Assembly (NCBI GenBank): GCA_902595375.1 | Contig: CACJPW010000003.1 | Location: forward strand, 1 to 64,000 | Direction: 5' to 3' | DNA length: 64,000 nt | From: an uncultured Pelagibacteraceae bacterium | GTDB taxonomy: Bacteria > Pseudomonadota > Alphaproteobacteria > Pelagibacterales > Pelagibacteraceae | In this document: in pieces, positions 8,136 to 16,473 of the stretch | Layout of the letters: each line of letters begins with the position of its first letter | Numbering within the stretch: the stretch's first letter is position 1 | Notes under the pieces: model-generated | Seen by the model: the letters and a program-made list of their open reading frames with translations, nothing else | Told to the model about the DNA's origin: nothing | Database searches by the model: none | Program-made: the position numbers and the translations under genes

Positions 8136-8932
8136 TGTTTCGTGTTTCTTGTATTCAATTAAGGTCAAATAACAATATTCATAGTAATTTAGATAAAACA
8201 TCGAGACTTATAATTAAAGCTGTAAAACAAAAAACTGATTTCATCATTACTCCAGAAGTTTCGTCACATTTTTCTTTAAATAAAAAAGAATTGCTAAAAG
8301 TTTGTACGTCAATGCAGAATGATATTTATCTTAATGGAATTAAAAAACTCGCAAAAAAATATAAGAAATGGATTTTGATAGGATCTTTAATAATTAAGAT
8401 TTCAAAAAATAAATTAGTTAATAGATCTGTTTTAATTGATAAGAGTGGGAAAGTAAGAACTTACTATGATAAAATTCATATGTACAACGTTGTTTTAAGT
8501 AAACAAGAGAAATATTTTGAATCAAAGAGTTTTTATCCGGGAAACAAAATAAAAACATTTAAGCTACCATGGGGAAAGATTGGTTTAAGTATTTGTTATG
8601 ATCTAAGATTTCCAAACCTCTATAGAAAACTGGCTAAGGCGGGATCATTATTTTTAACTGTACCATCTGCCTTTACTGAGACTACCGGCAAGAAGCATTG
8701 GCATTCTTTATTAAGAGCCAGAGCAATTGAAAATTTTTGTTATATTTTTGCACCTGCTCAAGGAGGCACACATTATAACGGAAGAAAAACTTTCGGACAT
8801 TCATTAATAATTTCCCCAGATGGAGAAATCATGAAAGAACTTAAGAAATCCGAAGGTGTAATCACAGCCTCTGTTAATCCCAAACTATCAAAAAATCTTA
8901 GAGTAAGAATTCCTAGTTTAAAGGAAATATAA
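8135..8932 (+). CDS. Nitrilase-superfamily amidohydrolase (Nit1/Nit2-like)
   Basis: A protein of about 265 residues starting at the ATG that overlaps the fusion gene's stop (TAATG at 8133-8137). A farther ATG at 8105 would add ten unrelated residues. The Glu-Lys-Cys triad is visible: Glu in FIITPEVSSH, Lys in YYDKIHMYN, and Cys in LSICYDLRFPNLY. LLRARAIEN and PSAFTETTGKKHW are typical of the Nit1 branch, which hydrolyses deaminated glutathione. An omega-amidase role in methionine salvage, or N-carbamoylputrescine hydrolysis for putrescine supply, are alternatives prompted by the neighbours. The motifs favour the Nit1 branch. Confidence 0.85.
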   Translation: MFRVSCIQLRSNNNIHSNLDKTSRLIIKAVKQKTDFIITPEVSSHFSLNKKELLKVCTSMQNDIYLNGIKKLAKKYKKWILIGSLIIKISKNKLVNRSVLIDKSGKVRTYYDKIHMYNVVLSKQEKYFESKSFYPGNKIKTFKLPWGKIGLSICYDLRFPNLYRKLAKAGSLFLTVPSAFTETTGKKHWHSLLRARAIENFCYIFAPAQGGTHYNGRKTFGHSLIISPDGEIMKELKKSEGVITASVNPKLSKNLRVRIPSLKEI

Positions 8933-9328
8933 CTATTCGTAGGATTTCACCTCTTTTATATTTGATCCAAGAGCATTATTAATTGCTAACTTGATCTTTG
9001 CTCTTTCGTCATTAAATTTGTAAACACTTCTGGAAAGTTCGATAAATTTCTTATCAAATTTATTGTTTTTTTCAGCCGATCTTTTTCCATCCTCTATATC
9101 CCAAAGTTTTAAATTTATACTTTTAAGATCATTTTTAAAATTCAAAATTTTACTTTCATCATTAATGGTTTTTTTTAAGGTTTCATTTAATGAACCCAGC
9201 TCTTTGAGGACCTCTACTAATTTTTCTTTATTACTTATTTTTTCTTTTTTGATTTCTAAAATGGTAATTTTATCTATTAATTCACCAGCTGAGATTTCTG
9301 CCAATATTTTGTCCATTTTCTTGTCCAT
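8933..9328 (-). CDS. Small conserved protein, DUF6165-like
   Basis: A 131-residue hydrophilic protein with no signal peptide or membrane segment. The N-terminal KILAEISAGELIDKITILEIK is the recognisable conserved block of a small family often found beside glycosyltransferases (DUF6165, from memory). The rest is predicted mainly helical and charged and could form a coiled coil. Met1 or Met5 could be the start. Its stop abuts the nitrilase stop on the other strand. It lies next to a divergent GT9 heptosyltransferase-like gene, which suggests a cell-surface glycan role, but no function is known to me. Confidence 0.6.
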   Translation of the reverse strand: MDKKMDKILAEISAGELIDKITILEIKKEKISNKEKLVEVLKELGSLNETLKKTINDESKILNFKNDLKSINLKLWDIEDGKRSAEKNNKFDKKFIELSRSVYKFNDERAKIKLAINNALGSNIKEVKSYE

Positions 9329-9374
9329 ATTAATATTTGACTATATCAATCATTAAATATACTTCGAAATAATA

Positions 9375-10307
9375 ATGTCAAATATATTAATAATAAAGCA
9401 TGGATCTTTAGGTGATTTAATTCAAGCAAATGGAGCTATAAAAGATATTAAAAAATTTTACAAAAATAGAAAAGTTTTTTTACTTACAGCCAAGCCTTAT
9501 GCAATTTTTATGTCAGAATGCCCTTATTTAGACGGCGTCATAATAGATAAAAGATTACCTAGGTGGAATTTATTTTATTTAAGAAATCTAAAAAATAATC
9601 TAGCAAAATATAATTTCACAAAAATTTATGATTTACAAAACTCAAGTAGAACAAAATTTTATAAAAACTTTATTTTAAAAAACGTTGAGTGGTCCTCCAC
9701 TGAAACTTCCTTAGAGCAAGGTCAAAAAAAGAGTGATTTCGATAAAGACCCTGTTCTTGATAGAATGGAAATCCAATTAAAAAAAAGCGGTATACAAACC
9801 GAATTTGTAAAAAATATAGACTTGAGTTGGGCTATATCAGATATCTCCAGGTTAAAAAAACAATATGCGAATAATGACTATATTTTATTATTTCCTTTTT
9901 GCTCAAAAAAACTTCCTAAAAAAAAATGGCCTTTTTTCAAAGATTTAATTTTACGACTAAAACAAGATTATAAAAATAAATATCCAATTCTTTTAGCTCC
10001 AGGACCAGATGAAATTGACGAAGCTAATGAGTTGAATGCTAAAGTTGTTTTAGATAATAATCAGCCAATTAATATTAAAACTTTAATATCTTTAATAAGT
10101 AACGCTAAATTTATTATTGCAAATGATACGGGACCTGCTCATATAGCCTCACATTTAGATAAAGCAGGAATTGTACTTTTTGGAAGCCATACGACCGCAA
10201 AGAAGGTAAGTATCGAAAATTTTAATTTTCAAGCAATCAGTGTTGAAAATCTAAATAATTTAAAAGTCGAAACCGTCATAGAAAAAGTAAAATCTAAATT
10301 AAATTAA
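9375..10307 (+). CDS. Glycosyltransferase family 9 (heptosyltransferase-like)
   Basis: A 310-residue GT-B enzyme. The N-terminal ILIIKHGSLGDLIQANGAI is the GT9 signature with the conserved GDL segment. The C-terminal domain carries FIIANDTGPAHIASHL, the D-TGPxH motif that binds the ADP-sugar donor. It would transfer a heptose or similar sugar to a lipopolysaccharide core on the cytoplasmic side of the inner membrane. It overlaps the convergent GT4 gene by 14 bases. Donor specificity cannot be read from the sequence. Confidence 0.88.
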   Translation: MSNILIIKHGSLGDLIQANGAIKDIKKFYKNRKVFLLTAKPYAIFMSECPYLDGVIIDKRLPRWNLFYLRNLKNNLAKYNFTKIYDLQNSSRTKFYKNFILKNVEWSSTETSLEQGQKKSDFDKDPVLDRMEIQLKKSGIQTEFVKNIDLSWAISDISRLKKQYANNDYILLFPFCSKKLPKKKWPFFKDLILRLKQDYKNKYPILLAPGPDEIDEANELNAKVVLDNNQPINIKTLISLISNAKFIIANDTGPAHIASHLDKAGIVLFGSHTTAKKVSIENFNFQAISVENLNNLKVETVIEKVKSKLN

Positions 10308-11379
10308 TGTAATTCTTAATAATTTTATTCCAAGCAAAGCATTTGGAAAATTCAAAAGCATTAGTACCCAGCTCTTTATATTTTTCGTTTGATAAAATTT
10401 TTAAAAGTGTATCGTAAATAGCATTTAAATCATTTCCATTACAAAGATATCCTGTTACACCGGATTTTATTGCATCTCCTTCACCACCATATATTCCTCC
10501 AATCGACGGCTTCCCGTAGGATGCAGCTTCAATATAAGTAATACCAAATCCCTCAACTGATTTTTTATAAACAACCGAAGGCATTACGAACACATCTGAT
10601 TGTTCGAGTAAACCAACTTTCTCTTGTTCTGTAGTACTAAAAATTAATTCAACGTTTTTTTCTAAATCTAATTCTTTTCTTAATTTCTCAAGATTTTTTC
10701 TTTCATCCCCATCACCAATTGATACATATTTTAAATTTGGAAATTTTGGTAAAAGATTTTTAATTGACATTAAAATATTTTGATGGCTTTTACGACCATC
10801 TAATCTCGAAACAGTAATTAATTTTGGTGACGCATTGCCAAAAATATTTTTAGAAAACTCTCTAGCTGTTTCACTAACAGCGATAGGATAGTTACAACCA
10901 GGATTAATGACATGAATATCTTTTAATCCAAGTTTTAAACCTAATTCCTTTGTAAATTTTGAATTTGCAATTATATAATCTGCTTTTCCTAACGATTTTA
11001 AAACTCTTTTATTCAACGATGTGCCAACAGAATGATTTATTTCTTTTGAGTGAATTAAGCAAAAAGATTTTGTTTTCTTAAGGACTTCTAAATCAATATT
11101 TTCAATGCTTTTCCAATGATCAAAGAAACATGCTCTTATTTGATTTTGTTTAATAAAATCTTTTACTAAATTAGCTTTTCTATACTTTCTAAATATTTTA
11201 AAACCTGAAATCCTCTCTATACTTAATTTAGAATTTTGATCATAGTTTTCAGCATGCTCATGATTGTCTGCAAATACCTTGACTGGACCATGATTTGTAA
11301 GAGCGTTAGATAAACCCTCCATTAGGTTCTGCATTCCACCAAGTTCAGGAGGAAAATTTCTTGTAGATACTAAAAACAT
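10294..11379 (-). CDS. Glycosyltransferase family 4
   Basis: A 361-residue GT-B glycosyltransferase. The N-terminal FPPELGGMQNLMEGLS is the acceptor-domain glycine loop. LITVSRLDGRKSHQNIL begins the donor domain, and EGFGITYIEAASYGKPSIGG contains the E-x7-E motif that holds the nucleotide sugar. It probably extends a surface polysaccharide or glycolipid. Its start shares one base with the stop of the thioredoxin-fold gene upstream, so the two are co-transcribed. The sugar is unknown. Confidence 0.88.
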   Translation of the reverse strand: MFLVSTRNFPPELGGMQNLMEGLSNALTNHGPVKVFADNHEHAENYDQNSKLSIERISGFKIFRKYRKANLVKDFIKQNQIRACFFDHWKSIENIDLEVLKKTKSFCLIHSKEINHSVGTSLNKRVLKSLGKADYIIANSKFTKELGLKLGLKDIHVINPGCNYPIAVSETAREFSKNIFGNASPKLITVSRLDGRKSHQNILMSIKNLLPKFPNLKYVSIGDGDERKNLEKLRKELDLEKNVELIFSTTEQEKVGLLEQSDVFVMPSVVYKKSVEGFGITYIEAASYGKPSIGGIYGGEGDAIKSGVTGYLCNGNDLNAIYDTLLKILSNEKYKELGTNAFEFSKCFAWNKIIKNYINLI

Positions 11380-11936
11380 TAATTAAACCACTTTATATTA
11401 CATCCCATACTAGGAATTTGCTCTTTTGGACCAGATTGTGTTTCAGAAATCATTTTCATCGCTATTTTTAAATCACTATCTCCTGCTAAAACAGGTTTTA
11501 AATCTTTAAGTTCCCTAAATCTTCCTCGATACTGAAGCTTTAATTCCTTATTGTATCCAAAGAAATCAGGTGTACAAACTGCACCATATTTTTTTGCAAT
11601 TTCTTGTGTTTCATCAATTAAATAATTTATCTCACCAAAATTATTTGTTTTTGCAAATTTAATCATGTTATCGAACGAGTCTTCAGGATAATTTTTAGTA
11701 TCATTAGACATGATTGCAACAGAGTTAATCCCATCCTTTTTTAATTCATTACAATCTTTTGCTAAATCACGAACAATCGCTTTCACGTAAGGACAGTGAT
11801 TACAAATGAACATAATAAGTGTAGCTTTTTCACCTTTCACATCATTTAAAGAAATTAGTTTATTTTCTATCGATTTTAGTTTGAAATCCTCAGCTTTTTT
11901 CCCAAAATCGCATACTGGTGTCTTTGTTAAAGCCAT
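11379..11936 (-). CDS. Thioredoxin-fold (AhpC/TSA-like) protein
   Basis: A 185-residue thioredoxin-fold protein without a signal peptide, so probably cytoplasmic. The segment FICNHCPYVKAIVRDL holds the redox pair CNHC at the head of the first helix, and GAVCTPDFFGYN carries the cis-Pro loop. It matches a conserved peroxiredoxin/thioredoxin-like family in which the N-terminal part (PVCDFGKKAEDFKLKSIENK) resembles AhpC/TSA proteins. It is probably a thiol reductase or peroxidase; the partner is unknown. It starts 41 bases from the divergent gamma-carbonic anhydrase gene and overlaps the GT4 gene by one base. Confidence 0.8.
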   Translation of the reverse strand: MALTKTPVCDFGKKAEDFKLKSIENKLISLNDVKGEKATLIMFICNHCPYVKAIVRDLAKDCNELKKDGINSVAIMSNDTKNYPEDSFDNMIKFAKTNNFGEINYLIDETQEIAKKYGAVCTPDFFGYNKELKLQYRGRFRELKDLKPVLAGDSDLKIAMKMISETQSGPKEQIPSMGCNIKWFN

Positions 11937-11977
11937 AATATATTATAAGATAATTAATAATACATTACAGCAAATTT

Positions 11978-12481
11978 ATGATTTACGATGTTAACGGTCA
12001 CACTCCTAGAATGGATCCAGACAGCTGGGTAGCTTCTAATGCTGTAATCATTGGCAGAGTTGAATTAAAAAAAAATTCAAATATTTGGTTTAACGCAACT
12101 TTAAGAGGTGATTTAGAACCAATTATTATTGGTGAAGGTTCGAATATTCAAGATGGTAGCGTAATACACACAGATCCAGGTTGCCCAACTATAGTAGGCA
12201 AGGGTGTTACAGTAGGACATATGGTAATGCTACATGGATGTGAAATTTCAGATGATTGTATTATAGGAATAGGTTCAACTATTTTAAACAAAGCAAAGAT
12301 TGGAAAAAATTGTATCATCGGAGCTAATTCATTAGTGACAGAAAACAAAGTTATTCCAGATAGATCATTAGTCCTTGGTAGCCCAGGCAAAGTAGTTAGA
12401 CAAGTCACAGATGAAGAAATAAAACACATTAAAGAAAATGCCAGAGATTATGTTGAAAATATTAAAAAATATAAGAAATAG
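11978..12481 (+). CDS. Gamma-class carbonic anhydrase-like protein
   Basis: A 167-residue left-handed beta-helix protein with repeated hexapeptides. The likely zinc ligands are His in SVIHTDPG and the two His in VGHMVMLHGCEI, as in the YrdA/CaiE/PaaY-type gamma-carbonic anhydrases. These bind metal as trimers; many are of unproven activity. The 3' end overlaps the N-terminal codons of the following exported protein by 32 bases from its preferred start. Role: CO2/bicarbonate interconversion or a thioesterase-like function. The fold is secure, the activity less so. Confidence 0.85.
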   Translation: MIYDVNGHTPRMDPDSWVASNAVIIGRVELKKNSNIWFNATLRGDLEPIIIGEGSNIQDGSVIHTDPGCPTIVGKGVTVGHMVMLHGCEISDDCIIGIGSTILNKAKIGKNCIIGANSLVTENKVIPDRSLVLGSPGKVVRQVTDEEIKHIKENARDYVENIKKYKK

Positions 12482-13259
12482 TTTTTTCTTATTTGCCATT
12501 TTATTATCAGGTTTTTCAAATCTGGAGGCCAAAAACAGTAAAGATGTTTCTAATACTGAGGTGAAAAAGAAAACTATCTCACACAAGAAAAAATATTCTT
12601 TAAAATTAGTAAGTAGTAAAGACGGTCATCCTGTAAGATCTGGAAAAAAATCTTACAGATTTGAAGTAAGATTAGGTGATTGCGGTAAAGATAGCGGACA
12701 TGATGATTGCAAAAAAGATAGACAAAGAACTGAGTTGCAATTCAAAAAACATCAAAAGGATAAAAAAGATTATTGGTATTCAGCGTCAATATATTTAACT
12801 AACGATTATCAAACAGTGGCACCAGTAAGAACAACTTTTGTTCAACTTTATGAGAGAGGTTGGAAACCTATTCTAATGGTAACGGACAGAACTGGAGAAT
12901 GGTTAGAAATTGGAAGAATGTGGAGTGGTGAGTATGTTGAGATGAAAAAAGCATTAAAGATAAATGATATGAAAGGTAAATGGACAGACATATTAATTAG
13001 CGGTCGTTTCTCAAGGGAAGATGACGGTTTTATGAAAGTTTGGGTAAATAATAAATTAATTTTAAATGCTGAGAATATTAAGAACTTAACTCCATATACT
13101 AAAAGAGGAGTAGGGTTAGACTTCGGAATATACCAAACTTTTGTCAGTGGTTGGAAAAGAGAGCATGGTGATAAACCTTATCCAAATATGACTGTTTATT
13201 TTGATGAAGTAAATTTAGGGACTTCTAAAGATAAAGTTACAAAAAATTTAGGGAATTAG
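12450..13259 (+). CDS. Exported heparin-lyase-I-type (Polysacc_lyase family) protein
   Basis: A protein of about 269 residues with a signal peptide (hydrophobic core SFFLFAILLSGF, cut probably after NLEA). I start it at the ATG at 12450; an ATG at 12438 would add four residues. The mature region, with RFEVRLGDCG, DRQRTELQF, a WYSASIYL strand and a long beta-sandwich ending in YFDEVNLG, matches the jelly-roll polysaccharide lyase family containing heparin lyase I-like proteins. It would act in the periplasm or outside, on an acidic glycan. Whether it is a lyase is unproven. Its last 12 bases overlap the next gene on the other strand. Confidence 0.75.
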   Translation: MLKILKNIRNSFFLFAILLSGFSNLEAKNSKDVSNTEVKKKTISHKKKYSLKLVSSKDGHPVRSGKKSYRFEVRLGDCGKDSGHDDCKKDRQRTELQFKKHQKDKKDYWYSASIYLTNDYQTVAPVRTTFVQLYERGWKPILMVTDRTGEWLEIGRMWSGEYVEMKKALKINDMKGKWTDILISGRFSREDDGFMKVWVNNKLILNAENIKNLTPYTKRGVGLDFGIYQTFVSGWKREHGDKPYPNMTVYFDEVNLGTSKDKVTKNLGN

Positions 13260-13856
13260 CCAAGTAAATTTTTTTGAACCATTCAAATCAATTAAAGCTC
13301 TTCGGTGACCTTTTGCTGCTAAATAGAGCCATTCAATACTCTTTATTTTACATTTAATTACACAAAAATTTTTGTAACCTGCCTCGCTCTCCTCTTTAGT
13401 AAAATCAAAATTATCAAACTTATTATCTAATCCTGAAGTTGGTTTTTCAGACTCAGTCCCAGGTCCATTAGTAACCAAGTAACATTTTCTGCTTATGTGA
13501 CCGGTTTTTTCCCAAGACTCTTTTGTGATATCATTATTATAATTTACTTCACATTCAGCCTTAACTCTAAGCTGTATTTTTTCTTCCTTACCATAAAATA
13601 AAATTGAACATTTGGAATTTTTCTTAATTTTCTCAATTTTTGAAGATCTAATATCACTATGATATTGAATAAAATTATTTTGTTGATCTACTTTTCTAAG
13701 AACAACAACTCTACCATCAAGATCTTTGTCGTTACCACAAATAAATACAGGTGTTCTGAATTCTGATGATCTGTCTTTTACTGCATTAGACAAAAGATCC
13801 CATATCTTCTTTTCTATCTCTTTTGAATCTTCGTAGTAACTAACTGTATCTGACAC
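13248..13856 (-). CDS. Pyridoxamine 5'-phosphate oxidase-like flavin-binding protein
   Basis: A 202-residue split-barrel FMN-binding protein. LDGRVVVLRKVDQQNN and IQYHSDIRSSKIEKIKKN match the FMN-contacting strands of the PNPOx-like family, and the C-terminal IEWLYLAAKGHRRALID resembles the terminal strand of true PNPOx but is not diagnostic. It could oxidise pyridoxine phosphate or be a related flavin reductase. It follows the beta-hydroxyacid dehydrogenase by three bases on the same strand, so they are probably co-transcribed. True PdxH identity is uncertain, so I give no symbol. Confidence 0.75.
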   Translation of the reverse strand: MSDTVSYYEDSKEIEKKIWDLLSNAVKDRSSEFRTPVFICGNDKDLDGRVVVLRKVDQQNNFIQYHSDIRSSKIEKIKKNSKCSILFYGKEEKIQLRVKAECEVNYNNDITKESWEKTGHISRKCYLVTNGPGTESEKPTSGLDNKFDNFDFTKEESEAGYKNFCVIKCKIKSIEWLYLAAKGHRRALIDLNGSKKFTWLIP

Positions 13857-13859
13857 GAT

Positions 13860-14729
13860 TTATTTTCTAAATCTTTTGATTAAACTTGAAGTATCCCACC
13901 TTTGACCACCCATTTTTTGTACTTCAGCATAATATTCATCAATTATTTTTGTAATAGGTAAAGGTGAGTTATTTTTTTTAGCTTCGTCCATCGCTATTTT
14001 TAAATCTTTTCTCATCCAATCAACTGCAAAACCATAATCAAATTTATCTTCAATCATTGTTTTATGCCTATTTTCCATTTGCCAAGATTGAGCTGCACCT
14101 TTTGAAATTACTTCAATCACATCATGCATATTTAATCCTGCATTCATTCCAAAATTTATTGCTTCAGATAATCCCTGTACTAAACCTGCAATACAAATTT
14201 GGTTTACCATCTTAGTTAACTGACCACTTCCTGATGAACCGAGAAGTTTAATCTTTTTACTATAGCAATCAATAACTGGTTCAGCCTTTTTATAAGGAGC
14301 TTCATCTCCTCCAACCATCACTGTTAAAATTCCACCTTCAGCGCCCGCTTGTCCACCTGAAATTGGTGCATCCAAGAAATCAAAACCTTTTGATTTTGCT
14401 TCTTTGTAAAGTTCTCTGGCGATATTTGCAGATGCAGTAGTATTATCTACGTAGATCGAACCTTTTTTTGCAGTTTTAAATAAACCTTTGTCACCTAAAG
14501 TCACCTCTCTTAAATCATTATCGTTTCCGACACATGTAAAAATAAAATCACAGTCTTTTGCAGCATCCATTGGAGTATCTGCTGTTTTGCCTTTGTATTC
14601 TTTGACCCATTTTTCTGCTTTAGCTTTAGTTCGGTTAAAAACTGTTACATCGTGACCAGCTTTTGATATATAACCTGCCATAGGGTATCCCATAACACCC
14701 AAACCTATGAAAGCAACTTTACAAGTCAT
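13860..14729 (-). CDS. Beta-hydroxyacid dehydrogenase (3-hydroxyisobutyrate / tartronate-semialdehyde reductase family)
   Basis: A 289-residue NAD(P)-dependent enzyme. FIGLGVMGYPMAGYI (residues 8-22) is the Rossmann loop, DAPISGGQAGAEGG the substrate-binding loop, and SGSGQLTKMVNQ holds the catalytic Lys. These place it with 3-hydroxyisobutyrate dehydrogenase, tartronate-semialdehyde reductase and succinic-semialdehyde reductases; the exact substrate is open. Its start codon is only two bases from the start of the divergent MFS carrier. That proximity implies overlapping regulation and suggests the carrier may bring in a related hydroxy- or keto-acid. Downstream is a PNPOx-like gene. Confidence 0.9.
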   Translation of the reverse strand: MTCKVAFIGLGVMGYPMAGYISKAGHDVTVFNRTKAKAEKWVKEYKGKTADTPMDAAKDCDFIFTCVGNDNDLREVTLGDKGLFKTAKKGSIYVDNTTASANIARELYKEAKSKGFDFLDAPISGGQAGAEGGILTVMVGGDEAPYKKAEPVIDCYSKKIKLLGSSGSGQLTKMVNQICIAGLVQGLSEAINFGMNAGLNMHDVIEVISKGAAQSWQMENRHKTMIEDKFDYGFAVDWMRKDLKIAMDEAKKNNSPLPITKIIDEYYAEVQKMGGQRWDTSSLIKRFRK

Positions 14730-14731
14730 AA

Positions 14732-15946
14732 ATGATTAACCTCTCAATAAATAAAAAAGTAATTATATTTGGATTTATATTTACATTTTTTTCAAGTTTT
14801 GGACAGAGTTTTTTTTTGGGATTGTTTAACGCACCAATTCGAAATGAACTAGGTATTACTCACGGACAATTTGGAAATATTTATGCTACTGCAACAATAT
14901 TTTCTAGTCTTTTACTTATATGGGTTGGAAAGAAAATTGATGAATATCAAATAATATATTATTCTTTTTTTGTTATTCTATTATTATTTTTTTCATCTTT
15001 ATTTTTTTCTTTCATCAATAGTATTATTTTTTTATCAATCGGTATATTTTTAATGAGATTTTCTGGCCAAGGTTTAATGAGCCATACGTCTACGACTACA
15101 ATTTCAAGATTTTTTGAAAAGTCTAGGGGTAAAGCTCTAAGTACAATTTGGTTTGGATTATCATCTGCAGAATTTATTTTACCAGTATTGATAACTTATC
15201 TATTTGTAATTTATTCTTGGAGATCAGTTTGGCAAGGAATAGCAATTATTGTAATCATATTTTTGCCATTAGTTGTTTTGAATACAATCAAACAAATTAA
15301 ATTAGACTCCAGAGAAAAAGATTTAGATCCTGAAAAAAATTTTAAAATTAAAAGCTGGAGAAGAAGAGAAGTAATTAAAGATTATAGATTTTATGTTGTC
15401 TCACTTAATATGCTTGCAATGCCTTGGATAGCTACTGGTGTATTTGTTTATCAGTCATTTATTTCAGACTCAAAAATGTGGAACATTTACACAATACCAA
15501 AAGCATTTATGGTTTATTCATTAGCTTCAATTATAACTTTATTCTTCTCAGGTTTTTTAGTCGATAAATTTACAAGTAGAAAATTAATTCCAATTATGAA
15601 TATACCTCTTTTAATATCAATGTTTGTATTATTTTATTATCAACAAGAAGTCTCGGCGTTTATTTTTTTAGGTTTAGTAGGTATTTCAAATGGATTAGCT
15701 AACGTGCTTGGGTCATCTACTTGGGCCGAAATATATGGAGTAAAATTTATTGGATCTATAAAAGCTTTGACCACAGCTTTTATGGTGTTTTCAACTGCTT
15801 TTGGAACAGCAGTGTTTGGTGTAATGATCGATAATGGTTTTTCAATTGAAAATATTGCTTTTGTATCAGGCATATACATAGTTATTTCGTTATTTCTCTT
15901 AATACTAATAAGAAATAAGCTTGAACCTATTAAGCTTAGAAAATAA
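14732..15946 (+). CDS. MFS transporter
   Basis: A 404-residue membrane protein with about 12 hydrophobic segments. Between segments 2 and 3 the loop VGKKIDEYQ replaces the usual DRxGRR motif. SRFFEKSRGKALSTIWFGLS after segment 4 is typical of MFS proteins near monocarboxylate/oxalate carriers. The first membrane segment begins at about residue 9, so the ATG at 14732 must be close to the true start. It is divergent from the beta-hydroxyacid dehydrogenase with two bases between starts. The substrate is unknown; an organic acid is inferred from context only. Confidence 0.85.
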   Translation: MINLSINKKVIIFGFIFTFFSSFGQSFFLGLFNAPIRNELGITHGQFGNIYATATIFSSLLLIWVGKKIDEYQIIYYSFFVILLLFFSSLFFSFINSIIFLSIGIFLMRFSGQGLMSHTSTTTISRFFEKSRGKALSTIWFGLSSAEFILPVLITYLFVIYSWRSVWQGIAIIVIIFLPLVVLNTIKQIKLDSREKDLDPEKNFKIKSWRRREVIKDYRFYVVSLNMLAMPWIATGVFVYQSFISDSKMWNIYTIPKAFMVYSLASIITLFFSGFLVDKFTSRKLIPIMNIPLLISMFVLFYYQQEVSAFIFLGLVGISNGLANVLGSSTWAEIYGVKFIGSIKALTTAFMVFSTAFGTAVFGVMIDNGFSIENIAFVSGIYIVISLFLLILIRNKLEPIKLRK

Positions 15947-15984
15947 TTGATTTTTTAAGATTATTTGAATATATACTCTGCTTC

Positions 15985-16473
15985 ATGGCAAGGATTACCG
16001 TAGAAGACTGTTTAGAAAAAATTGATAATCAATACGATCTCGTATTATTAGCAAAAGAAAGAACTGTTCAGTTAAATGCTGGCGCTCCAATGCTAGTTGA
16101 AGAAGACAATGACAAAAGAACAATAATTTCATTGAGAGAGATAGGTGATGGTAAATTAAATGTAAAAGATATCGAAGAAAGCGCTATCAAAAGATTACGT
16201 AAAGAGCCAGACGAAATAGAGGAACAAGAAGAAACTGAAGAGGAAACGAACGATGAGTTTGAAAATCTTTATAAAGGTCAAGTTTCAAAAAGCGGTGTTG
16301 CAATATTACCTTCTAAGAGAACAAGAAGAATTCCAGAGGTTAAAAAACCTAGTTTGGCAGATGAGGCTTTATCAGAATTAAAAGATTCGCAACCTACAAT
16401 TAAAGAGGAGAATTTAGAAAAAGAAGAGGCCCCATTAGAACTGAATGAGGAAGCTTCAGAAAATACTAAGTAA
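15985..16473 (+). CDS. rpoZ: DNA-directed RNA polymerase omega subunit with long acidic tail
   Basis: The first 75 or so residues, beginning ARITVEDCLEKIDNQYDLVLLAKER, are omega proper, including the KxR-x-L-N-AG segment and a conserved acidic helix. Omega helps fold and assemble beta-prime. The protein has 162 residues, longer than typical omega (about 70-130). The extension from about residue 75 is rich in Glu and Lys, carries one RTRRI basic patch, and looks disordered. It probably has its own transcript start in the 38 bases after the MFS gene. Its 3' end overlaps the CoA-transferase gene by eight bases. Confidence 0.9.
   Translation: MARITVEDCLEKIDNQYDLVLLAKERTVQLNAGAPMLVEEDNDKRTIISLREIGDGKLNVKDIEESAIKRLRKEPDEIEEQEETEEETNDEFENLYKGQVSKSGVAILPSKRTRRIPEVKKPSLADEALSELKDSQPTIKEENLEKEEAPLELNEEASENTK

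Noticed and set aside
9063-9356. Plus-strand open frame overlapping the DUF6165-like gene
   Set aside because: It is a hydrophobic, Ser/Phe/Leu-rich shadow of the charged minus-strand protein, whose conserved N-terminal block is recognisable.
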